A stretch of 64,000 nucleotides of DNA from Akanthomyces muscarius (lineage: Eukaryota; Ascomycota; Sordariomycetes; Hypocreales; Cordycipitaceae): the NCBI RefSeq assembly GCF_028009165.1, contig NC_079246.1:2976001-3040000 (forward strand), written 5' to 3'. Positions 45,395 through 55,952 of this stretch are shown in pieces (position 1 is the first letter of the stretch; each line of letters starts with the position of its first letter). Both the position numbers and the translations under genes were made by a program. The notes under the pieces are model-generated. The model saw only the letters and a program-made list of their open reading frames with translations, was not told where the DNA came from and searched no databases.

Positions 45395-47126
45395 ATGGTC
45401 GGCGTCCCTGGTCGCTCCAAGGCCTGCAACACCTGTCTCAAGCGCAAGATCAAGGTACAACATCAACCCTAACCCTCCCTGCCCAAGACGCCCCCAAACT
45501 GACTTCCCATCGCAGTGCGACCTCGCCAAGCCATTCTGCGGCAACTGCGCCAAGTCCAAACGCATCTGCGGAGGATACGCCCGCAAGACCGTCTACGTAT
45601 TCTCCGACAATGTCGTCCTGCCCGACAGCAGCGGCGCCGCCAAGGACGACGGCACGCTGACATACCAGGGCCGATGGAAAGGCACTTCTCTCAACAAGCC
45701 ATCATCACCGGCATCATCTCCCTACGGATCAGACTCGTCCCGCGTCGACACGCGCCCAACCCGGGCCAACAATGATTCCTCCTCCGCCTCCCCCGCCTCC
45801 TCCGCCTCCGACATGAGCCTCCTCCCGGCCGACCTCGACGCCCTCGACGTCCAGCGCATCCCCCTGATGCCGTCGCTCTGGCAGCAGCTGCACCACGTCT
45901 TCCTGCACGCCTACATGCCGCAGCAGGCCATGAACCCCGCCGACAACGGCAGCCACCTCACCGGCAACTGGCTGCTGCAGCTGCAGGGCCGGCCCTCGAC
46001 GCTGCCGGCCCTCCAAACCTCCATCGCCGCCTTCGCCTCGGCCCAGATCGGCCGCGACCACAACGACGCGCGCCTCGTCGCGCAGAGCATGCAGCTCTAC
46101 CTCAAGAGCCTCGAGCACCTGCGCAACGCCCTCGCCAGCCCCGCGACCCGCCTCAGCGACGACACCCTCGCCGCGTGCCTTGCCCTCGGCATCTACGAGC
46201 TCACCGAGAAGCCAATGGCGCCGTCGTACCACCCGCGCTCCGAGACGCAGCGCCAGGAGCAGCCCAACGGCGGCACCGCCTACAGCAAGCACATGGCGGG
46301 CGCCATGATGCTGCTCAAGCTGCGCGGGCCCGACGCCAACAACACGCCGCTGGCGCACAGTCTGTTCCTGGGCCTGCGGCGCCAAATCATCATCACCACG
46401 TTGATCAAGCACTCCGACACGTTCCTCTCCGACGACGTCTGGCGCGAGCGCCCATGGAGCGTGTACCCGAAAAACCTGCTCGACAAGTGCCTCGACTGCG
46501 TGCTCGGCCTGCCGCGGCTGCAGCGTCTCGCCGACGACATGCTCCGCGACACGGCCGACACGACGCACGTCGCCGCGCAGTGCGACATGCTGATTGAAAA
46601 CTGCACCGCCGTGCTCGCCAGCCTCGACGCCTGGTACGCGTCCTTTGAGGCGTACGTCGTCGGCCCGCCGTACTGGTCCACGTTCTGCACGCTCTCCAGC
46701 GCGCAGGACGACGCCGCCGGCCTCGGCAAGCCCTTCCCCATCTCGTACATGTTCCCGACGTTCAGCACCGCGTACCTGCTCATGACGTACTGGACGGGCG
46801 TCATGCTCAGCCACTGGCTGCTGTTTGTCGCCTACCGCACCCTCGCCGAGCAGTCGCCGTCGTCGCCCGAGCCGCTGCGCGCGCGGAGACGGACGCACAA
46901 GGACGTATGGGTCGCCATGACGCGCAACATGTGCCAGATGACAGAGTACTTTCTCGGCGGCGGCATGGGCAAGGTGGGCATCACGGTCGCGCTGGCGGTG
47001 CTCGAGGGCGCCATGGCCATGTTCCGCGACGGGACGGAGGACTGGGCGCGCGAAAAGGCCTGGGTGGCCGAGATGATTGCGCTGACGGCGACGAAGCTAA
47101 ATGAGGCGAGCATGGTTGTGGTGTAG
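45395..47126 (+). CDS. Zn2Cys6 transcription factor
   Basis: Exons 45395-45454 and 45516-47126 (556 residues; 61-bp intron). The start MVGVPGRSKAC is preferred because it begins immediately before the zinc cluster; the 5' frame open from 45282 reads through the intron and misses the first two cysteines. The cluster is CNTCLKRKIK|CDLAKPFCGNCAKSKRIC, with the intron placed between the second and third cysteine segments. A Ser/Ala-rich linker follows, then a helical regulatory domain with LAACLALGIYELTEKP and MAGAMMLLKLRGPDA, typical of Fungal_trans_2 proteins. Targets unknown; it lies downstream of another regulator and convergent with an uncharacterised gene. Confidence 0.9.
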
Positions 47127-47339
47127 GTACCGCGGGCGGTGCACGTATCCAAGGTGGCATAATTCATGCATAGCAAGTCATCATTGTAATTCATAGCAAG
47201 TGTACTGGTACGCTTGGTGCTGGTCTATTATAATTCAAAGCAAGTGTACGTTGAGCGCTGATCTGTTCTGGGTATCTGTCCTTTTGCATGCAATGGCGGC
47301 TTTCTATGCTTCCGTCTGCGTCTGCTCCTATCCCTGCTG

Positions 47340-48650
47340 CTACTTTTCCGCCTTTTCCAGTTTCGCCTTGCTCTTCTTCTCCAGACTCTCCATAAACGCC
47401 GCATGCTGCCTCACCATGGCCGCTTCCCGCACCTCATCCTTGTGCCGCTCAATAAACCGCCTCACCTCATCCAGCTTATAAAACCCATCCTCACCTACCA
47501 TGTCCTCGTCAAACTCAACCCCATAGCTCGCATCCCGCTCCAGGATAATCCGCTTGAGGCCCTTGACCAGACACGCCCGGGCCGTAATGGCCTGCTGGTC
47601 CGTCTCGCCAGGTTCCAGACCTGGAACCTCCGTCTTGATGATGCCGTTCCAGATATAATCGCGCTGCTTTTCCAGCAGAAACTCGCGTCGCCGGCGCTCA
47701 AACTCTTCTCCCACGCCAAACTGCTCCAGCGCCTCGTCGGTGATCCTGCCTCTGCTGGTGCCCTGGACTGTAAAGCGCCCCTCGCGGCGGCACCTGGGCA
47801 CAAACTCCTCGATCCAGCGCCTGAAGCCAGGCCGCTGGCGCATGCGCTGCCGGTCGTTGTGCTTTAGGTTCTGCACGTCTTTCAGCAGGTTGTGGCCCTC
47901 GTCGTGGTTGGCCTGGTCGGGCGGCCCCGTGGCGGACGGCGTTATGTACATCATGCGGCAGTGGGTGACGTACTCGAACATGGCGTCGAGGTCGACAAAG
48001 GGCTCGTCGACCCAGATCCGCGCGTAGTCGCCCGTGCGAGGCAGCCCGAGAAAGTCGAGCACGCGGTCCGGGTCCGAGGTGAGATGGACCTTGGCGCGCG
48101 CCTTGTAGACGGCCTCGACCTCGGGGATGCGGATGAACATGCCCGTGTCGTCAATGGTGAGCCCGTACGGCCGCACCAGCGAGCCGACGAGGTTCCAGAT
48201 GTCGCCGTGGGCGTGCTTGAAGAGCATCCATCTGTGCGACTCCAGGCTGGGCGATATGCGGACGTCGACCTGAATGTACCTTGGCTGTTCAGTGTCCGTC
48301 TCGGATACTTGGTCGGCGGGCCACGGGATGGCAAGGTTCGAGGCTGCGCCGGTGGTGACAATGGTGCGCTCTGAGCCGAGCAGCGTCGCCACCTCGTGGA
48401 TCAGCTCCGACGCGGGCTTGGTGTTTTCGAGGTGCGGCGGCGCGACTGGGGCATCTTCTCGCCGCTGAAACACGAGAAAGTCAACATCGCCAAAGTCGGT
48501 CTTGCCGGGCCCGTCAATGGGAGAGTCGACGTGCACGTAGAGCTGTCGCAGCAGTGCCTCGCAACGTTGCTTCTGCGCGTGGTAGATGCGAGGCGGCATA
48601 CGCGGTGTGCATAGCGGAGAAGCGCCAACGGAAAAGGCAGAGCCGCCCAT
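47340..48650 (-). CDS. Fungal protein of unknown function, nucleotidyltransferase-like motif
   Basis: Single exon, 436 residues. The first in-frame ATG is at 48650; the frame is open to 48749 without another ATG. The segment TDFGDVDFLVFQ resembles the G-x-x-D-x-D core of nucleotidyltransferases, and a following RYIQVDVRI could supply the third acidic residue, but I see no other family motif. The rest includes WNLVGSLVRPYGLTIDDTG, LDFLGLPR and a highly charged C-terminal helix (SLEKKSKAKLEKAEK). No signal peptide or membrane segment, so probably cytosolic or nuclear. Codon use is normal. Function unassigned. Confidence 0.8.
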   Translation of the reverse strand: MGGSAFSVGASPLCTPRMPPRIYHAQKQRCEALLRQLYVHVDSPIDGPGKTDFGDVDFLVFQRREDAPVAPPHLENTKPASELIHEVATLLGSERTIVTTGAASNLAIPWPADQVSETDTEQPRYIQVDVRISPSLESHRWMLFKHAHGDIWNLVGSLVRPYGLTIDDTGMFIRIPEVEAVYKARAKVHLTSDPDRVLDFLGLPRTGDYARIWVDEPFVDLDAMFEYVTHCRMMYITPSATGPPDQANHDEGHNLLKDVQNLKHNDRQRMRQRPGFRRWIEEFVPRCRREGRFTVQGTSRGRITDEALEQFGVGEEFERRRREFLLEKQRDYIWNGIIKTEVPGLEPGETDQQAITARACLVKGLKRIILERDASYGVEFDEDMVGEDGFYKLDEVRRFIERHKDEVREAAMVRQHAAFMESLEKKSKAKLEKAEK

Positions 48651-49521
48651 TGTGAGATTTGCGTGATGATGGCTGAAATGAGGAGGGGAGAGATGAGCGG
48701 TGATTTGGTGATATAAGTTTGTTTGCGGCAGTGGTGAGTCGAGTCGCACGGTGTGTGAGTCAGGCGATGTGGCTGGTTACACCCGGGCTCCGAACGGAGA
48801 TGACGGAAGATGAAAGTGGTGCTGCAGAAGTTATCTCGTTGTAGGCAGAATTTAGAAGGAATTTTTTTTCAATCGAGTTGTCTGGTGAATCGATGAAGCA
48901 GCTCCGTTTGTGCGGCTCACAGCTCAGTGTGTGAAATGCAGTGCTTCCATTTTAGCGCCTATTCACTGCTAGGTGAAGCTGCACGGCACCAGTCGCATCG
49001 CACAGCCGTGATTCTGTTGCTTTGCGTGTTTGCCTTTGTATATTCGCTGCTTGCTTTGATTATCTTCCATCTTTTTATCCAATTTTTTTTCGATCATCAT
49101 TCAGCATGGCAAACGCTGGCTGTTCATACATCGCTGCCATGTGGCACCTCTATCGCAGTCGTAAACAGCTCACCAATCATTACAGTCCATGCTCTTTACA
49201 ATTAATTTAATGAAGAGTAAATATGGTGAATTTGATGCACAAGATTGGAGTCGACAAGACCAAGCCCACCAATCGACACCCCAGCGCCGCCCTGCGAAAC
49301 CCGTGCTCGAGTAAATTACGCCGCCGATTCCCGCTACTGGCGCGCCATTTCTCGCCCTCCTCGGCCTGCGTCCGTTTCTGTCCTGCACCAACTGGCTCAG
49401 CGCTGGCTCGCTTAATCAACGATTGCCAGGGCCAACGTCTGGACAACTTGCGCCATCGTTCGAAATCCATCCACCTCTAGATCTCGCACCCGATAGCTGT
49501 TCTTGGCATCGTGCAGGCGCC
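48651..49521. other. Divergent promoter region
   Basis: Between the 436-residue gene (-) and the ABC transporter (+). No gene recognised. Confidence 0.5.
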
Positions 49522-52500
49522 ATGGCCCTGCCGCCGCCACCCCCCGCCTGGTCTGGCGACGACACGTTTGGCCCCCGCTTGCCCGGCCATCGCGACCTCA
49601 CGCTCCTCTTTGAGAATGTCGTCTTTGCCATTGTTCCCGCGGCCGTCGTCCTGCTCTTCACGCCACTTTATTTGCGACGGGCGCTCCGTGAACGTGGGCC
49701 CGCCAGGATTGCCTGGACGCTCTACCTAGAGATTGCCCTCGCCGGTGGCGTCTTTCTCACCGATCTCATCGGCGCGAATCTATGGAGCAAATCGCCGTAC
49801 GCGCCGCCGTACGCCATGGCAGCGGCAACAATCATGTTCCTGGCCGCCATCGCCATGGGCTTTGTGCTTTTCATTGGTCGCGTCCGTGGCCGCTGGCCTG
49901 TCCTGCCGACCGTGTATGCGGCAACCACGGCGCTGTTTGACGTCGTCAGGATGCGCTCCTACGTTTTGCGAGACATGCGTGACATGGCGGCCGTGTGCAT
50001 CATGACTGCGCTGATCAAAATTCTTTTCCTTATTTCGGGGCAGATATCCTTGCGCCTGCGGGACCGCCGAGCGCTGCTCCGAGGCCAGTCCATCGTCGAC
50101 TGGGCCATCTCGACTCTTTCGCTAGGGTTCAGAAATAACATTCATCTGGAGCATCTACCAGAGTTGGACCCCGCTTCAGAGTCGGTGGCACTCTTCCATC
50201 GATTCCAGCCGCACTGGGCAAACGGTGAGCACGAACACTGCATACCATCTCGGCGTCACTAACACGGCCAGTCAACAAAAAGTCTCGCTGGCCGTTGCTC
50301 AAAGCTTGTGTCAAGACTCTTCAATGGGAATTGACCAGCGCACTGCCACCTCGTCTGGCGTTCTTTGCCTTCATATTCTCTCAGCCTTTTCTAATCCAGC
50401 ACGTAACTTTACTAGTCAAACATGGGCGCCCTCCACCCGATGTCATTGCTAGGGTTACGGCGTTCACGGCATTTGTGTTTCTCGGCATTGGCGTAAGCAC
50501 TGCGAAATCCCTGAAAGCGCACGCTGACCATTTTAGATATGCAAAGGCTACCATCGGCAGGTCTGCCATCGCGTGTCGACTTGCTTGCGAGGAATGCTAC
50601 TTTCGGCCATCTTTGAAAAGATCATGCATCTAGAATGCGAGGTGCTTCAAAAGAAAGAAGCGTTCGAGCTGATGGAAACTGATCTGGCCATTGTCGAAGA
50701 AATGCCGACACGATTTTGTGACCTCGTCGTCAGCTTTCTCGAGGTTGGATTCGGCACATATCTGCTCCACAACTATGTTGGCCTGTGGTGCTGCCTAGTG
50801 TTCATCCCATGTTCTCGTAAGTGGTGCCCTGGCGATACGAAGACTCACACTAATCAGTTAGTTGTCGCTTTTATGACGGCTGGCATGAAATATTCCAAAA
50901 CTGCGGCCAAAGACGCATGGAATGACAAAATGAAGCATCGCGAAGCTGTCACTACAAATGCAATGGCTCAGCTCCAAAGTATTAAAGCAATAGGCCTTGC
51001 ACCGATCGTATCGACAAACATACAAGAGCTATATGCTGCAGAATTGCAGTCATCCTCATACGACAGAAAGATGCGCCTTGCCACGCACATCATGGGTGAG
51101 TGCCCTACTTTGAAGAGTGACATCCACTCGGATTGCTGAGATGTGTAGACATTTTTGCCGAGAGCATAACCCCGATGCTGGTTCTCATTGGCTCCGTGTC
51201 TTGGATCGCGTTTCCAAACTCGCACTCAGCCTGCGAAGTGTTTACAATCATGTCGCTTGTGTCCCTAGTCTCGGCTGGCATGGCCACAGTTCTCCTACAA
51301 GTACCTCGCTTGGCTGCTATCACTGCTTCTCTCAGCCGGGTCGAACGATTTCTACTGCGTGAGCCCGTTAAGGGCTTGTCTACGGAATTACACGAAAAAG
51401 GTAATGCAGTGACAGAAATCGGCCGGATGTACTCCACATGGCGCTCGTGTACCCCGGAACTAAGAAACGCCACTCTTTCCTATCAAACAAGCTCAGCCCC
51501 GATCCTGCGCAATGTTTCTATTCGATTTTCCCCTGGAGGTGTTAGCGTGATTCATGGCCCAGCGGGTTCTGGCAAGTCGTCTCTGGTGAGGGTTCTCCTG
51601 GGCGAGAAGCTTTTGGATGAAGGCATTGTTACCATGCCACCGGGACCAGCAGGCTACTGCGATGCCACACCGTGGCTTGTCGAAAAAGACCCCCGAAGCA
51701 ATGTTATCGGAAACCACGAGTATGTCGAGGAATGGTACAAGAAGATAGCTTGGGCATGCCTCATAAGTGGGGCAGAAGATGTATCTGATGACAAGGGAAT
51801 GACAGGGGGAAATGACAGCAACTTGGCTCTCGAGCAAAAGCAGCGAATTCAACTGGCACGCGCAGCCTATGGCAGGCCAAATCTACTTGTACTGGACGAA
51901 CCCTGTCGTGGCCTTGACGACGAGACCTCCATGGCCATCCTGGACCGCCTCTTTGGTCCTGGTGGTGTCATGCGTCTGCTAGGAATCACTACCATCATTA
52001 CTACTGCCAACGCTTCGCAGCTTGCAGTGGCTGACGTCGCATATTCACTAGACGGCGAGGGACACGTGGAAGCGCTCGAGAAGCCCAGCCAAAGCTTTTC
52101 GGCAACTGTATCTGAACAAGTTCACCGTTCGCCTACCCGTGAGATCTACAAAACTGCAGCTGGGCATCTGGATAAAACGAAAACGGACAATACCACAAAA
52201 GACGAAAATGACGACTGGCTGGTTTGGTTCCTTGCAGATTCGGCAGGGTGGGAGCCAATTTTGTTCGGTGTCATGTTACTCACCTGCGCCGCCGTTTCGG
52301 AACGTTTTCCGCCCGTTTATATCCGCATCTGGCTGTCAACCGAGCCTGAGAATAAATACTGCTTTGTTGGCTACGCAATAGTCACAATGTTTCCGGCCAT
52401 TCTGACAGCCATATCAGTTGGTCTGTTTTACCTGCAGTGCGCTCCTGCCATGGCTCGCAGCTTCCATCAAAACATGGTCACGAGTGTATTCAACCCAAGC

Positions 52501-53937
52501 GTTGCGCGGCTGTCCAAGCTGGACTCTACTCAACTGACCGGCTTCTTCTTTAAAGACCTGTCGGTACTGACACAAGAGCTGCCAAGGTCAATTGTCGAGG
52601 TGATGTACTTGGCAACTCTGGTAACATGTGACGTTTTGATCGTCTTGACATGCAATAGATACGTTATCAACGTTCTACCTGTGATTCCGGCTACTGTATT
52701 TGCCCTGCAGAATCATTATCTGAGCATCCATAGCCAGGTACAGTCTCTTGCACGAGAGGCTACCGCACCCCTGCTTGCCCACTTTCGATTCGCGACTCAG
52801 GGCATCATCCATATCCGAGCTATGAGATGGGAGTCTGTCTTTCTAAAAGACTGTCAGAAGCTCATTGACCATTCGCTGCGGCCACACTATGGCGTGTCCT
52901 GCATGCAGCGCTGGCTTCATCTCGTCATCGACGCGATCGTTGCCACTCTAGCCATCGTCTGCGTCGGTACGTCTCTGTGTCTGGCTGATACAATTTCAGA
53001 AACGGCCATTGGCCTTGCGATGCTGAACCTGGTCTCGTTTGGCTCCGTCGTGTGTCGTCTTTTTGATGGATGGGTCAACTTACAAGGGCCCTGGGCTGCG
53101 CTGAACCGACTCAAGCTCCTGACCGAGGCGGCAAAGCCAAAGCAGAAGATCCAGTACAAGCGAGAATTCGACAACTGGAAGACAACAACCGGGAGATTCG
53201 ACATGTATGCTGTCACGGCAGGCTTTGACGGGTGCTACACGGACAATGACGCTCTGCGAAATGTTTCTGTCCAGATGCCCAGCGCATCCAAGCTTGCCAT
53301 CATTGGCCCTCCAGGAAGCGGAAAGTCTTCACTGCTACTATCTATCTTGACCCTATTGGACTTTGCCGGCACCATTTACATTGATGGCTCGAACGTGCAG
53401 AATATTCCACCCGATGTGCTGCGCGAAAGCGTCGTCACGCTTCCGCAAGGTGGCGTCCAGCTGCCTGGGACGATTCGTCGAAACTTGGATCCATGGGCGA
53501 CACCGGAACACTCTTTCAGTGACGCCGAGATTTTCGCCGTTCTGGACCGTGTCGGCCTTGCCGCGCTCGTTCAAGCGCGCGGTGGCTTAAGCACCAACTT
53601 TGACTCGGCGCGTTTGTCCTCCTGCGAGAAGCAGCTGCTCTTCCTTGCCAGGGCTATTCTCCGCAAGGGACACCTGGAAGCACGTCTTGTTTTGGTCGAC
53701 GACATTACAAGCGACGTTGACGAAGAGACAGCCGACCGCATACAAGATATCATCGAGACTACCTTTGCAGACTGCACTGTGGTTACGGTGACGAGTCGGA
53801 TGGAGATGCTCAGGAACATGGAGAAAATCATCGAGATGCACGAGGGAAGAGTTGTCAACATGATTGACCGCCCGAGACATGCGCCGAAAGATAATGACGA
53901 TTATGAATCGGACGAAATGGACTTTGGGATATATTAA
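49522..53937 (+). CDS. ABC transporter, ABCC-like full transporter with degenerate ATPase motifs
   Basis: Exons 49522-50224, 50272-50492, 50537-50816, 50862-51095 and 51149-53937 (1,408 residues); introns are 44-53 bp. The start ATG is in GCCATGG context. An N-terminal TMD0-like block of about five helices precedes TMD1, NBD1, TMD2 and NBD2. NBD1 has an intact Walker A (GPAGSGKSS, near 616) and Walker B (LLVLDEP, near 726), but the signature is LALEQKQ and the switch histidine is absent (TIITTANASQL). NBD2 has Walker A GPPGSGKSS (near 1199), signature LSSCEKQ, Walker B LVLVDD with Asp at the catalytic Glu position, and TVTSRMEM without the switch His. It is probably a membrane exporter of conjugates or metabolites with slow or unusual ATPase cycling. 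Fungal multidrug-type ABCC proteins are the nearest relatives. Confidence 0.88.
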
Positions 53938-53975
53938 ATAGTGATGTAAATATACAACAACACCACTTTGTGCAT

Positions 53976-55545
53976 CTACTTTTGTCGCACATAGAGGAGA
54001 ATAAAAAGCGTACACAGCTGCAGCAGCCCAGCCGCCAAGAAGGGCAGCCCGTACCACGACTGGCCCCAACGCAAGCCGACCCGAAACGCGCTCGCCATAA
54101 CCGGACCCGCCAGCATGGACCCCATGGCGCTCATTGTCGAGATGCACGCGTACACGGTCGAGTGCTGCGCGATGCCCGCGCGCTCCGCGACCGACACGAT
54201 GACGCTGACGACGGCGGGCGTGTAGCCCCTGTTGCACTCGTACAGCGCAATTGCGGCGACGAACGCGGGCCCAGTCGGCGCCAGCGCCGTCAGGAAGCTG
54301 CCGAGGACCTGGACGCACCCGCTGGCGCGCGCGAGCCAGAGGTCCTTGCGCAGTGCCGTGAAGCGGTACCGCAGCAGCAGCAGGTGGCTGGCGCCCGGCA
54401 GGACGAGTACGAGCACGGCGAGGTTGGCGGCCGCGGCGACGGACGACAGCAGGCCGGCCTCGGCCCACGTCCACCCGAAGCGCTTCGTCGCGTACTGCAG
54501 ACGGAACGTAATCTCGTACGCGCCGAGCTGCGTGAAGACGACGCCGCCGAGGAGCAGCGTCAGCGGCAGGTTGTGCCCGAAGACGAGGCGCAGCGTCGCG
54601 GCGGCGCTGCGGAAGACGTCGGCCACGCGGGCCATGACGGAGGATTGCTGGGCAGAGGAAGGTGCGTCGGCGACGAGAGGGGTGTTGCGGAGCTTGCGCG
54701 GCATGGCGAAGCCCGGGATGGTCATGAGCCCGATGAGCACCACGCCGGTGACCTGTGCCCCGACGGGGCCGGCGCGGCTCATGATGAAATACACGGCAGG
54801 GCCGGTGAAGAAGGCAATGGAGACGCTGAAGGCTTGGAGGTAAAAGAACAGTGTGGTTCTGCCTTGTTAGTACGAAGAACATGGTTCGCGGCTGAGGTTT
54901 CGTGTATGTACCTGTTTTTCTCGCTGACGAGACTGGCCGTGACGAGGAACCGCATGGCCGCCCACGTCGCGCCACCGCCGCCGATCAGCGTCATGCACGA
55001 AGATGCATAGATCCAGCGCACGTTGAATATCTGCGGATTCAAACCTGCACAGTCAGCAAAGCTCCTCTACCAAGACAATCCGAGGAATACGCACAAACGA
55101 GGAGATGGCCGCCTTCGGACAGAAACTGGCCGACCCAGATGAGACCCAGCACAATGTTCGGCCCGTACTTGTCCGCGACGATGCCGTACGGAATCGACAT
55201 GAGCAGCCCCGGAATGACGGAGATTGTATTCTCCATGCCAATGATCCACACCAGGTCCGCCTGCACGTCCTCGTGCTTGCAGCGCGGATCGCCGTACGGC
55301 TCCGTCACCTCTGGGAACGCGGTCCGGCAGAGCGAGCCCTCGACCAGGGCGGCCACGCCGGCTGCGCACAGCGCGGCGGCGAACTCGACGGCGATGAGGA
55401 TGATGGAGAAGGGAATGGCGGTGCGCAGCCGCGGGGCGAGACGTTCGACCTCTGTGTTGGTGCTGCCATTTTCAGTGGTGGTGTTGTCGTCGCGGAGCAG
55501 CGGCGTCGCTTCGCTGGTGGGCGATGCACGCTCAGAGTCTGCCAT
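53976..55545 (-). CDS. MFS permease of unknown specificity
   Basis: Exons 55545-55095, 55044-54912 and 54858-53976 (488 residues; introns 50 and 53 bp). A polar cytosolic N-terminus with PLLRDD precedes twelve hydrophobic segments. SIPYGIVADKYGPNIVL is the MFS motif A equivalent after TM2. Splices are phase-consistent and restore LLVCLNPQIF and SEKNRTTLFFYL. A Cys-containing first extracellular loop (LCRTAFPEV...DPRCKHEDV) is characteristic of a fungal MFS subgroup often found near secondary-metabolite genes. The gene is convergent with the ABC transporter, 38 bp between stop codons, and divergent from nothing else. Substrate unknown. Confidence 0.88.
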
Positions 55546-55952
55546 TGTGTGTGAGCTTGATGTAGCACAGCATGGAACGCCGCAGTTTGGCCTGTGTGCT
55601 TGACGAGAATGATTGGCGCGTGGTGGATGGTGAGAAATGGAAATGAAAGTCCGGCCAGGTCTCGGACCACGGAGTGGGTGGAGCAGACGGATAGCGCAGC
55701 CGAAACGCAGTGGTATCGGGGCGGCGACTTGCGGCCTAGTTCAAAAGTTCCATGGCATTATGATTACTCGTCAAACAATCAACACATTGATTCGTTTTGT
55801 GATAAAGCTGAGCACAAGTATCCTTCTGAGTTGGAAATTGGCGCCCCACGCGACACGGCTGCAGCGTCTTACTAGCGCGATGATGATCGCCAATACATTA
55901 TCTACTTCGAAAAGAAAACGTAATTATAAACGCCATACTACATCCATATGCA
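55546..55952. other. Intergenic region
   Basis: Between MFS gene and regulator, both on the minus strand: promoter of the former and 3' flank of the latter. Nothing else seen. Confidence 0.5.

Noticed and set aside
45729..46898. 389-codon minus-strand open frame
   Set aside because: Antisense of the Zn2Cys6 regulator.
53587..54975. 462-codon minus-strand open frame joining ABC and MFS regions
   Set aside because: Arg-rich out-of-frame reading across the convergent ends of two real genes.
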